Assembly: GCA_023461495.1 (NCBI GenBank)
Contig: JAEYLA010000289.1
Location: 1 to 14,493 of the forward strand
Length of the DNA stretch: 14,493 bases
Reading direction: 5' to 3'
Source of the DNA: Bacillota bacterium
GTDB lineage: Bacteria; Bacillota; Clostridia; Christensenellales; CAG-138
Shown here: in pieces, positions 7,072 through 14,211 of the stretch
How positions within the stretch are numbered: the first letter of the stretch is position 1
How the letters are laid out: every line of letters begins with the position of its first letter
The notes under the pieces: generated by a model
Database searches by the model: none
Told to the model about the DNA's origin: nothing
Seen by the model: only the letters and a program-made list of their open reading frames with translations
Made by a program: the position numbers and the translations under genes

Positions 7072-8494
7072 GGAGCTTGCCCCCTTCCAGGATATACTGC
7101 GCATCCGCGTATTCGCGGGCGAGCTTCCAATCATGCGTGGAGAAAATGACGGTAACGTCCTTCTGCCGTACGGCGTCCTGCAGCGCATCCATAATCGCAA
7201 GCGTATGCCCGCGGTCCTGGGCGTAGGTGGGCTCATCGCAGATGAGCAGCGTGCAATCATAAGAAAGCAGCGCAGCGACGCCAAGCCGCCGCTGCTGGCC
7301 CTGGCTGAGCATATAGGGTGAAAGCCTCCGGTAACGCCACAGCCCGGTGCCGCGCAGCACCCGCTCGGCCTCTGCGGCCGCTTCTTCCTGGCGCAAGCGG
7401 TGCTTGAGGCCCAGCAGCACTTCGTCATATACCGTGTCCGCTACAAACTGGTCCTGCGGGTGCTGCACTACAAAGCCAATCCTGCCGCGGCGCAGCATGC
7501 GCCTGCGAAAGGGACGGCCCATAAAGCAGATATCACCGGTATACGGCACAAGGCCTCGCAGCGCCTGAAACAGCGTGGTCTTGCCGCTGCCGCTTGCCCC
7601 GGTGACGGCGTACATCCGCCCTGCGGAAAACGCGGCGTCAAGGCAATTCAGGATCGTCCGCTCCCCATACCGTACGGTAAGCCCTTTTAGGGTAAGCAGC
7701 AGCTGTTCCTCCTGCGTCTTTTCCGGCCTGCTGGCCTGATAGGGCATCCATGGCGCATCGACGCCAAGCGCTGTAAGCTCCGCGTCGCTTTCCCGGTCGG
7801 GCCGCAGTCCTTCCTTGATGAGGCGTCCGTGCGCGTCCATTACCTTGATTTCTTCGGCAATGCCTGCCCAGTGCTCCAGCCGGTGATCCACCGCAAGGAT
7901 GGAAATGCCACGCTCCCGGTGCAGGCGCAGCAGCTGCTCCGCAATCCGTCTGGACGAGGTTGCGTCGAGGTTTGCAAAAGGCTCGTCCAGAAGGAGCCAT
8001 TGGGGGGAAAGGCAGCTTAGGCATGCAAGCATGACCATCTGCTGCTCTCCGCCGGAAAGCGTGATGAGCCTTTGCGCTTTCAGGTGCCCAATGCCGCAAA
8101 AGCGGAGGGCGTCGTCTATGGCGCGCGCCATTTCTTCCCTCGGCGCGCGTTTGTTTTCCAGGCAGAACGCAAGCTCGTTTTCCACTGTGTCCATGCAAAA
8201 CTGCAGCGGCGGGTTCTGGAACATCATGCCGGTGAACGCGCAGCGGGGAACGGGGGAGAGGGCCGCCGGGTCCACACCGTTGACCAGCACCCGTCCGTGA
8301 TGCAGTATACCGCCGTGCTCCGGGTAGATGCCTGCGGCAAGGTACAAAAGCGTGCTCTTTCCGCAGCCGGAAACGCCGGTCAATACCGTGATGCGGCCGC
8401 CGTCAAAACGTGCGCGGAAATTTTGCAGGATAGCATGCTTTTCCTCCCCTGCATAGCCGAAGGTGACGTCCTCAAAGAGAAGCACGCCGCTCAT
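7058..8494 (-). CDS. ykoD: Double ABC ATPase of the thiamine/HMP ECF transporter (YkoD-like)
   Basis: A 478-residue fusion of two ABC ATPase domains, the A and A' components in one chain. Domain 1 (about 1-235) has Walker A GVSGCGKST (40-48), Q-loop FQNPPLQF, signature LSGGEQQ (146-152), Walker B WLLLDEP (166-172) and switch H204. Domain 2 (about 265-478) has Walker A GASGSGKTT (299-307), Q-loop VQHPQDQF, a degenerate signature LSQGQQ (396-401), Walker B LLICDEP (416-422) and H454. The D-loop after the second Walker B reads YAQD instead of the usual xxLD, hinting at asymmetric sites. It starts at an ATG that overlaps the upstream stop (ATGA) and overlaps EcfT downstream. It powers uptake from the cytoplasmic face. 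Confidence 0.93.
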   Translation of the reverse strand: MSGVLLFEDVTFGYAGEEKHAILQNFRARFDGGRITVLTGVSGCGKSTLLYLAAGIYPEHGGILHHGRVLVNGVDPAALSPVPRCAFTGMMFQNPPLQFCMDTVENELAFCLENKRAPREEMARAIDDALRFCGIGHLKAQRLITLSGGEQQMVMLACLSCLSPQWLLLDEPFANLDATSSRRIAEQLLRLHRERGISILAVDHRLEHWAGIAEEIKVMDAHGRLIKEGLRPDRESDAELTALGVDAPWMPYQASRPEKTQEEQLLLTLKGLTVRYGERTILNCLDAAFSAGRMYAVTGASGSGKTTLFQALRGLVPYTGDICFMGRPFRRRMLRRGRIGFVVQHPQDQFVADTVYDEVLLGLKHRLRQEEAAAEAERVLRGTGLWRYRRLSPYMLSQGQQRRLGVAALLSYDCTLLICDEPTYAQDRGHTLAIMDALQDAVRQKDVTVIFSTHDWKLAREYADAQYILEGGKLHACP

Positions 8495-9378
8495 ACACAG
8501 CCTGCGGGCAAGAACGCGTTGGTGTATTCCGTCTCCCTGCGGCGGTCATAGAACCCGTTTGCGATCAGCCAGTCCGCCATCGGATCCCAGCGGGAGGATT
8601 GGATTACGCCCCAGCGGCCGCGCGCGTCGAGCAGGATCGGGGACAGGTGCTTCTGGCTGCGGATCAGGAGTGCGTCTGAAACATCGGGCAGGCAGTCGCG
8701 GATGAGCAGCACCGCTTCTTCCGGGTGCGCCGCGGCGTACACATACCCGCGGGAGAGGGCATGCAAAAACGCTTTTGTTTCCTCCGGGAAACCGTTTAAA
8801 AACGCGTGCGTGCCGGCAATACTCGGCGCGCAGAAATTAAACAGCGGATCGATATCCGCAAGTGCAAAGTAGTTGATCTCCCGGCCCGCCTCGAGAAGCT
8901 CCTGATTTTCCCAGTTTTCATATACCCAGGTGGCGTCCGCCTCAGAGCCGAGTGTAGAGACAATATCGCCCACATCCATGGGAACAAGGCGCACCTTTCC
9001 ATAATCGCCCCCGCACAGGCGCATGGCCTCGCCGATGACGCCGTGGAACCATTTGGGCGTCCAATGTGTCAGGCGCTTTCCTTCGAGGTTCTTGGGGGAG
9101 GTGATGCCGCTTTTCTTCAGGGAAACGATGCCCGAGTCGCACCGCTGCGTCAGGGTGGCCACGGCGGTCAGCGGGACGCCCTCGGCGATCTTCTCCAGTA
9201 TGGAAATCTCGGGGCCAAGTACAAAATCCGCCCCGTGCGTGTCCAGCACTCCATGCACATCGCCTGAAATCTGCACGGATACGTTGGCGTCCTGAAAGTA
9301 GCCCAGCTTTTCGGCCACAAAGAAGCCGGTATGGTTGGTGTTTGCAAACCAGTCCAGAATAACGCGGATCTCTTTCAT
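8491..9378 (-). CDS. ThiY/THI5-like HMP-precursor binding protein without signal peptide
   Basis: A 295-residue protein of the NMT1/THI5-like substrate-binding family. The conserved ligand-site opening LDWFANTNHTGFFVAEKLGYF (8-28) matches ThiY-type proteins that bind pyrimidine precursors of thiamine. Further family blocks are GVPLTAVATL (67-76), SGITSPKNLEGKRL and WVYENWENQELL. Bacterial members are normally exported lipoproteins, but here the mature domain begins at residue 1 with no hydrophobic leader or lipobox. The start is secure: an in-frame TGA lies six codons upstream, GGAGGAAG is correctly placed, and the ATG overlaps the ykoE stop as TGATG. It lacks the yeast suicide-enzyme features: the His-66 position reads Ser59 (GPEIS), and the CCCFC motif is reduced to NFC (181-183). 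A cytosolic binding, sensing or enzymatic role is therefore possible but unproven. Confidence 0.85.
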   Translation of the reverse strand: MKEIRVILDWFANTNHTGFFVAEKLGYFQDANVSVQISGDVHGVLDTHGADFVLGPEISILEKIAEGVPLTAVATLTQRCDSGIVSLKKSGITSPKNLEGKRLTHWTPKWFHGVIGEAMRLCGGDYGKVRLVPMDVGDIVSTLGSEADATWVYENWENQELLEAGREINYFALADIDPLFNFCAPSIAGTHAFLNGFPEETKAFLHALSRGYVYAAAHPEEAVLLIRDCLPDVSDALLIRSQKHLSPILLDARGRWGVIQSSRWDPMADWLIANGFYDRRRETEYTNAFLPAGCV

Positions 9379-9986
9379 CAGTCTTCCTCCGTCTCATCCA
9401 CCATCGCGCGGGGGACGCTCAGGCCATAGTTCTTGAGCACGCCCGTACGGGCCAGGCCATCGCATGCAAGCTTTGCAATCGCGCCGGAAAACAGCACGGC
9501 GCTTGCAAACCGGACAAGCAGCTTTGCAAGCAGGGGCCCCGGGGCGAGAAGATAATTCTGCAGGTAGTAAAGCTCATAGAGGAAGATGAAGAGTGCCGCG
9601 CATATGGCCGAGAGGCACATGGAGAGCAGATTGTATTTCCTGTAGCGGAACAGCGCAAACCCAAGCTCGCAACCCGCGCCCTGTATGGCGCCTGTCAAAA
9701 GCAGCACAAGGCCGCCCGCGTTGCCCATTAAAAGCTCTACTGCCGCGGCGAGCACTTCCGCAATGAAGGCTGCTCCGGGCTTGCGGATGATATAGGCCGC
9801 AATCGTCGCCGCCATGAACCAGACGCCGTAGATGAGTTCAAACCCGAACGTGGAGAGGCCTGCGGGCGTCAGGAGCGTTGAGAGCACCAGCCCGCCGTTG
9901 AATACGGCCAGATAGACCACGGCAAACAATACGCCCAGTATGGCCATCAGAATAACGTCCTTGAGTTTCCATTGCGATGCGTGCAT
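9378..9986 (-). CDS. ykoE: Thiamine/HMP ECF transporter substrate-binding subunit YkoE
   Basis: A 202-residue membrane protein with about five or six hydrophobic segments. It shows the YkoE family landmarks LKDVILMAILGVLFAVVYL at the start, LIYGVWFMAATIAAYIIRKP (52-71) and AAVELLMGNAGG (81-92), then GAIQGAGCELGFA. S-components of this family bind thiamine or hydroxymethylpyrimidine in the membrane and use the ECF module for uptake. The ATG at 9986 has an excellent TAGGAGGA site 5-7 bases upstream. It is the first gene after the TPP riboswitch, which independently supports the thiamine assignment. Confidence 0.93.
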   Translation of the reverse strand: MHASQWKLKDVILMAILGVLFAVVYLAVFNGGLVLSTLLTPAGLSTFGFELIYGVWFMAATIAAYIIRKPGAAFIAEVLAAAVELLMGNAGGLVLLLTGAIQGAGCELGFALFRYRKYNLLSMCLSAICAALFIFLYELYYLQNYLLAPGPLLAKLLVRFASAVLFSGAIAKLACDGLARTGVLKNYGLSVPRAMVDETEED

Positions 9987-10015
9987 GAGAATCCTCCTAA
10001 AATAAAATGCAATAT

Positions 10016-10051
10016 AAAAATCGCCGTCCAGCCATGAAAGCTGAACGGCAA
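10016..10051 (-). terminator. Regulated intrinsic terminator of the TPP riboswitch
   Basis: In the leader RNA, the arm TTGCCGTTCAGC (10051-10040) and the arm GCTGGACGGCGA (10032-10021) pair over 12 positions with two G-U wobbles and a 7-base loop, followed by TTTTT (10020-10016). It lies between the TPP aptamer and the ykoE ribosome site, the usual layout for transcription-termination control by TPP. Confidence 0.88.
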
Positions 10052-10061
10052 TTCAATATTC

Positions 10062-10159
10062 TTGTCCTGAGCTCCCTACGATGGCATTACCCAACAGGTT
10101 CAACGGGTCATGGGCACATTTTGCCCAAATCTCAGCCGGATTGTTCCAGCCCCCCGACA
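10062..10159 (-). promoter_or_regulatory. TPP riboswitch (Thi-box) aptamer
   Basis: On the minus strand all conserved blocks appear in order: GGGGGGCTGG, CTGAGA (10135-10130), ACCCGTTGAACCTG (10108-10095), GGGTAATGCCA (10092-10082) and CGTAGGGA (10080-10073). TTGTC (10159 side) can pair with GACAA (10066-10062) to close helix P1. TPP binding is expected to favour the downstream terminator and switch the operon off when thiamine is sufficient. A possible antiterminator is GTTGAAC (10104-10098) of the aptamer pairing with GTTCAGC (10046-10040) of the terminator arm over 7 positions. Confidence 0.96.
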
Positions 10160-10179
10160 ATATGCAATTGTACGCTTGG

Positions 10180-10208
10180 AGTATAGCATGCATCGGCTGC
10201 ACGCGCAA
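10180..10208 (-). promoter_or_regulatory. Promoter of the thiamine transporter operon
   Basis: On the minus strand TTGCGC (10208-10203) is followed after exactly 17 bases by TATACT (10185-10180). Transcription would start near 10173, about 13 bases before the aptamer P1 helix. It begins 19 bases after the CvpA stop codon. Confidence 0.75.
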
Positions 10209-10226
10209 TAGTGGGGCGCGAATTTC

Positions 10227-10928
10227 TTATATGCCCGGAATCAGGCGCAGCAGCAGGTTGGAGTTGTAGAAGAAGCTTCCGAAGTACGAGGCATCGATCA
10301 GCTCCGCCGCCTTAGGGAGTATGATCAGCACGATTGGCACGAGCAGGAAGAGGAGGTACATCGCCAAAAACCCGCGGATCAGTCCAAAGCATGCGCCAAG
10401 CAGCCCGTCCGCCGTGTGCAGCACAGGCAGCCCCCGCCTTGCATAGGCGACCAAGTGGATGACAAACGCAAATAGCATTCGCAGCACAAGAAACAGCAGC
10501 AACACCCCAAGGAGGTTGATAAAAACGCTGACGATGGTCAGGTTAAAATATTCCCCCAGCGTTGTGGCGCCATCCGCCAGGAACGCTTCCCGGGCGATAT
10601 TTTCAGAAATTCGCTCGCCCATGGGCACAGGCAACGTGGCGTTTTCCATCACGCCTGAAAGCTGCTCCGCGCTGATGGAAGCGATGGATGTATTTGCAAG
10701 CTCCACATCGCCTACAAATTCCGCGCCCTCCGTATAATAGAGCGCCATATTGTAAAGCTCCGCGTCCGCTTTGATGGCGTTGGTGACAAGCGGGCGCATC
10801 GCCAGCGCAAAGACGAACGCAAGCACATACGCGCCAAGTGAGAGGATGGTGTGCAAAAAGCCGCGGTAAAACCCGCTCAACAGAAAGAACGCGAACAGCG
10901 CGAGCACGGCGATATCGAGTATATTCAT
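10227..10928 (-). CDS. CvpA-like membrane protein
   Basis: A 233-residue membrane protein. MNILDIAVLALFAFFLLSGFYRGFLHTILSLGAYVLAF is the standard CvpA opening (short N-terminus, helix, YRG.. loop, helix). The second half has ADGLLGACFGLIRGFLAMYLL, the conserved 'D...G...G..rG' stretch of the family. It is longer than the roughly 160-residue E. coli protein because of a soluble-looking insert at about 52-120. E. coli CvpA is linked to colicin V production and envelope stress; the molecular role is uncertain. The ATG at 10928 is chosen over the one at 10940 because TGGAGG (10939-10934) then sits 5 bases upstream as the ribosome site. It follows the DUF5711-like gene by 48 bases, likely in one transcript. 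Confidence 0.82.
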   Translation of the reverse strand: MNILDIAVLALFAFFLLSGFYRGFLHTILSLGAYVLAFVFALAMRPLVTNAIKADAELYNMALYYTEGAEFVGDVELANTSIASISAEQLSGVMENATLPVPMGERISENIAREAFLADGATTLGEYFNLTIVSVFINLLGVLLLFLVLRMLFAFVIHLVAYARRGLPVLHTADGLLGACFGLIRGFLAMYLLFLLVPIVLIILPKAAELIDASYFGSFFYNSNLLLRLIPGI

Positions 10929-10976
10929 AAAGGCCTCCATTGAAAAAGTTCTGCTGTTCCGGCGCTTTTGGCGCGA

Positions 10977-12092
10977 TCAGGCCACCTTGACCGTATAGCA
11001 GGCGGACGCGGACTTTAACAGCAGCGTCCCGGCGTCGATTTTTTCGGCGGAAGCCACCTGCGCCGCCACCTTGCGGGCATTCAAAAGCTTTCCTTCGGCG
11101 CTGTATACAGTATAACCTCCGGAAGTAACGGCAACCAGCTTTCCGCCCATCATAAAGGCGTCCACCGTATCGGGCGGCAGTTGGAACAGCCGCTGGGTCG
11201 TGCCCGCCACATCCGCATCCTTTACGGTGAGCAGCTTTACGGTGCCCGGCTTTTCCGCGCTCCGCGGGCGCAGAAGGAACAGAGGATTGGAGGATACCTC
11301 AAAGTCCATCACATCCCAGCCGTAGAGCATTTCCCGGTAGCTTTCGCGGTTGCCTTCGAGCGAATAGCGGATAAGCTGGTTGGTGCCCACCGCGTAAATG
11401 CCTGAGGAGGTAAAATAGATATGCTCGATAAGCTGGTTCTGCACCTGCATGACGCCGCTTGTGGCGCTGCGCGTCATATCATAGATGGTGATGGTGGAAA
11501 GCGGCGTCCCGCTGTCGAGCGACATCGTAAGCACATACAGGTATTCCGTGCTTCCCGCGGTATAGAACCCGTAATCCACAATAAACTGGCCGGGGAAGGT
11601 CAATTGATCCTTCTGCGCGCCCGACTTATCAAACACCTGGATGGTTTCGGTGCCGTTGTCCGATTTGAGCGCCGCCACCGTGGTGGAACCGCAGGTGACA
11701 TATAAAAGGGAGCCGCGGAATTCGAGCTCATAGGTTGCGCCGATGACTGTGACCGCCGCGCTGTTGTAGAGCGCATGCAGGGTTCCGCTGCCTGCAAGCT
11801 TGACGTCGGTTGTCTTTACGGGCGCCTCATAGTCGTTTTTCTCGTTTCGGAGGTCCTTATAATAGAGTGTACCATTCTTGATGTACAAAAACCCCTGCCC
11901 GGTAAAGTGGACGTTGTCCTGCGGTGAAAAGGGAAGCTCGGTCAGCGCCGCCTCAGAGGACGCCGAATTGCCCAGCAGCAATATTCCGGCAAGGACGCCG
12001 GCAATGATCAGCAGCAGGAGCCCAAAGAGCAGCAACAGGCGCAATGCCGTTTTGCGTTTGTTCTTTGCTTTACGCGGATGTCTTGTTTCCAT
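10977..12092 (-). CDS. Membrane-anchored DUF5711-like beta-propeller-type protein
   Basis: A 371-residue protein with a basic N-terminus (METRHPRKAKNKRKTALR), one long hydrophobic helix at about 19-41, and a large extracellular domain. That domain consists of repeated short beta-type segments, for example FLYIKNGTLYYKD, LLYVTCGSTTVAALKSDNG, GIYAVGTNQLIRYSLEGN and KLVAVTSGGYTVYSAEGKLL, spaced like blades of a WD40/PQQ-type propeller. This layout matches what I recall of DUF5711 proteins of Bacillota; no catalytic motif is visible and the function is unknown. The ATG at 12092 has GGAG 8 bases upstream. It precedes the CvpA-like gene, suggesting a shared cell-envelope role. The 116-bp gap before it (12093-12208) shows no convincing terminator or promoter. 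Confidence 0.65.
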   Translation of the reverse strand: METRHPRKAKNKRKTALRLLLLFGLLLLIIAGVLAGILLLGNSASSEAALTELPFSPQDNVHFTGQGFLYIKNGTLYYKDLRNEKNDYEAPVKTTDVKLAGSGTLHALYNSAAVTVIGATYELEFRGSLLYVTCGSTTVAALKSDNGTETIQVFDKSGAQKDQLTFPGQFIVDYGFYTAGSTEYLYVLTMSLDSGTPLSTITIYDMTRSATSGVMQVQNQLIEHIYFTSSGIYAVGTNQLIRYSLEGNRESYREMLYGWDVMDFEVSSNPLFLLRPRSAEKPGTVKLLTVKDADVAGTTQRLFQLPPDTVDAFMMGGKLVAVTSGGYTVYSAEGKLLNARKVAAQVASAEKIDAGTLLLKSASACYTVKVA

Positions 12093-12208
12093 GCATCAGG
12101 CTCCATTTCTTTAAAGGGCGCAGGAGTCGCGCCTCGTATCGCTAGGTGTGCCTTGGAGGCATGCCCCATGCAAAAAGGACTATGGCCCGCACAAGGCGCG
12201 TTCAAGCG

Positions 12209-12784
12209 TCACAGTTCATACAGGGAAAGGACCTGATTCGCTACGGCCTCCTTGGTGGTTCTCAAATCCATCGCCTGCTTGACAAGGTAGCGGTGCGCCT
12301 GCGTTTCCGTCATGGCGGCATGCTCCATCAGGGCAAACTTCGCGCGGTCCACAAGGCGCAACTGCTCCAGTCTCCGTTCAAGCGCACGCTTTTCGAGCAG
12401 CATGTGATTTAGCCGCGTATGCGCGGCGAGCGCGATTTTTGCCATATGCAGCAGGCTGCTTTGCGCCATGGGCTTGGATAAGCACAATACGCCGCTTGTC
12501 TCCACGCGTTCACAAACATCGTCGAGCAAATCCGCCCGGATGAGCAACAGGATGCCCGCGGCGGTATTCGCCGCAACATCGAGCGCGAGATCATGCCCGA
12601 ATTCATCCGTCAGCGGCGAATTGATGATCACCAGGCCAAAATCGCCTTCCGGAAGGAGACGGCGCGCCTCTGCGCCGCTTTGCGCAAAGGTGAGCTCGCC
12701 CGGTATGGCGTCGAGCATTTCCTGCAAAAGCTGCCTGCCCTTGACTGTGCTCGAAATCACTAAGATACGGTTCGTTGCCGCCAC
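12209..12784 (-). CDS. ANTAR-domain antiterminator with pseudo-receiver (NitR-like)
   Basis: A protein of about 191 residues. Residues 1-118 form a receiver-like fold (NRILVISSTVKGRQLL ... GLVIINSPLTDEFG ... LCLSKP). The acidic pair after strand 1 is replaced by S11-S12 and the phospho-acceptor Asp by N55, so it should not be phosphorylated in the normal way; the lysine of SKP is kept. After a linker helix (RLNHMLLEKRALERRLEQL) comes an ANTAR RNA-binding domain (about 130-188: VDRAKFALMEHAAMTETQAHRYLVKQAM...VANQVL). ANTAR proteins prevent transcription termination by binding paired hairpins. An ANTAR protein, NitR, sits beside glnA in Clostridium saccharobutylicum, so nitrogen control is likely. 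The start is uncertain: GTG at 12784 abuts AAAGGAGG (12791-12784), while a well-spaced start would be ACG at 12775. Confidence 0.88.
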   Translation of the reverse strand: MAATNRILVISSTVKGRQLLQEMLDAIPGELTFAQSGAEARRLLPEGDFGLVIINSPLTDEFGHDLALDVAANTAAGILLLIRADLLDDVCERVETSGVLCLSKPMAQSSLLHMAKIALAAHTRLNHMLLEKRALERRLEQLRLVDRAKFALMEHAAMTETQAHRYLVKQAMDLRTTKEAVANQVLSLYEL

Positions 12785-12812
12785 CTCCTTTCCGTGTAAC
12801 GAACGATCAGGA

Positions 12813-14117
12813 TCAAACGTCAAACAACGGGTCTTCGAGCGTGGGGAGGGCGGCAGGCTCGTATTTGTCCGCTTCACGCTGCACCTGGAACAGGTGGGTT
12901 CTTACCTCTTTGGGAAGCACGCGGGAAATAAACGCGCTGTTTTGTGCAAACTGTACGGCGTCAAGCAGGGTCAGCGGCAGGCGCGGGCAGCAGGCGGCCG
13001 CGGCAGCGTCGGCGTTCGTTAAATCCACATCCGTCGCGGCGGGCAGCGGCAGTTTTTCGCCTACACCTTCGAGCCCCGCTTCAATGAGCAGCGCGAACGC
13101 GAGGTAGGGATTGACGGCGGGATCCGGCGCGCGCAGCTCCATGCGGGAAAATTCTCCTTCGGCCGCCGGGATGCGGATCCATTGTGAACGGTTTTGGTGG
13201 GACCAGCTGACAAAGCCCGGCGCTTCCATCTTGCCCAGGCGTTCGTAGGAGTTGGGCATGGGGTTTAGTATAAAGGTCATATCCGAAGCGCGCCTGAGGA
13301 TGCCGGATAAAAAGCTTTCCGCCTCAGGGGAGGGCGCGCCGTTGATCTCAAAGAGGTTCGTCGTGCCGGACAGCAGGCTGATGTTCACATGCAGGCCGCT
13401 GCCGATGACGCCGGGGATGGGCTTGGGCAGAAAGGACGCATAGAGGCCGTTCTTGTTCGCAACGGTGCGGATGACCTGCTTGAGCGTCAACAGATTGTCC
13501 GCGGCGCGCAGCGCGCCCGCGTATTTTAATACGATCTCATTCTGGCCCGGCCCCGCCTCATGGTGAGAGCTTTCCACATTGATGCCCATGGTCTCAAGCG
13601 TCAGGCAGATTTCGCGGCGCACATTTTCACCGCGGTCACGCGGGGCAAGGTCCAGATATCCGGCATGGTCGTGCGGGGTGCGCGTCGGGTTGCCGTTTTC
13701 GTCCAATTGGAAGAGGAAAAATTCGCATTCCACGCCAATCTGGCAGGTGTAGCCCATTTTTTGCGCCTTGCGCGCAGCCTCGCGCAGGAGATTGCGGCTG
13801 CTGCCCGCAAACGGCGTGCCGTCCGGATGCTGGATATCGCACAGCAGGCGCGCTACGCGTCCCTGCTGCGGCCGCCATGGGAGCAGGCAAATGGTGTTCG
13901 GGTCCGGCTGGAGCATCAGGTCCGATTCCGCAATGCGCAGGAATCCGGGCACGGCGGAGGCGTCAAAGGAGATGCCCCCGGAGAGGCCGTGCGCAAGCTC
14001 GGAGCTCATCAAAGAGATGTTGCGTCCCCGGCCAAAAAGATCGCAGAACACCAGCCGCACGAATTTGACGTCATTTTCCTCCACAAAGGAGAGGATCTCT
14101 TCCTGTGTATAACCCAT
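12813..14117 (-). CDS. glnA: Type I glutamine synthetase
   Basis: A 434-residue ATP-dependent enzyme that makes glutamine from glutamate and ammonia in the cytoplasm. Family motifs are in order: the beta-grasp N-terminus with VRLVFCDLFGRGRN, HPDGTPFAGSSR (97-108), GVECEFFLF (128-136, metal ligands E130/E132), HHEAGPGQNEI (185-195), GSGLHVNISL (239-248, ligand H243), NSYERL (289-294), NRSQWIRIPA (309-318) and MELRAPDPAVNPYLA (326-340). R61 aligns with the arginine used for glutamine feedback in the GSI-alpha type of Bacillus, and no adenylylation-tyrosine NLY motif is seen. The second His of the usual GSGxHxH motif is N245. It is slightly shorter than usual (about 440-445). AGGAGG lies 7-8 bases before the ATG. 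The ANTAR gene begins 28 bases downstream, so the two are probably co-transcribed. Confidence 0.94.
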   Translation of the reverse strand: MGYTQEEILSFVEENDVKFVRLVFCDLFGRGRNISLMSSELAHGLSGGISFDASAVPGFLRIAESDLMLQPDPNTICLLPWRPQQGRVARLLCDIQHPDGTPFAGSSRNLLREAARKAQKMGYTCQIGVECEFFLFQLDENGNPTRTPHDHAGYLDLAPRDRGENVRREICLTLETMGINVESSHHEAGPGQNEIVLKYAGALRAADNLLTLKQVIRTVANKNGLYASFLPKPIPGVIGSGLHVNISLLSGTTNLFEINGAPSPEAESFLSGILRRASDMTFILNPMPNSYERLGKMEAPGFVSWSHQNRSQWIRIPAAEGEFSRMELRAPDPAVNPYLAFALLIEAGLEGVGEKLPLPAATDVDLTNADAAAAACCPRLPLTLLDAVQFAQNSAFISRVLPKEVRTHLFQVQREADKYEPAALPTLEDPLFDV

Positions 14118-14211
14118 GCCGAACCTCCTGTATAAAATGCAGCTTCCTGTTTTTGCAAGAATAGTGCAGGATTACCTGCGCATTACCGCGCGAAAAACGC
14201 CTTAAATGATT

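Noticed and set aside
8491..9378. Assignment as a THI5-type suicide HMP-P synthase
   Set aside because: The active-site histidine position holds Ser59 and the CCCFC motif is mostly missing, so only the binding fold is supported.
12140..12208. Terminator between the ANTAR and DUF5711-like genes
   Set aside because: CTTTTT follows only a 3-bp GGG/TCC-type stem, and GCCT-CCA-AGGC is too short and lacks a T tail; termination here is not supported.
12785..12877. Longer ANTAR protein starting at the upstream GTG at 12877
   Set aside because: It would overlap glnA by 65 bases, has no ribosome site, and adds a segment unlike any receiver N-terminus.
14128..14157. Sigma-70 promoter TTGCAA/TATACA for glnA
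   Set aside because: Spacing is acceptable (18) but transcription would begin within the Shine-Dalgarno sequence, making it non-functional for glnA.
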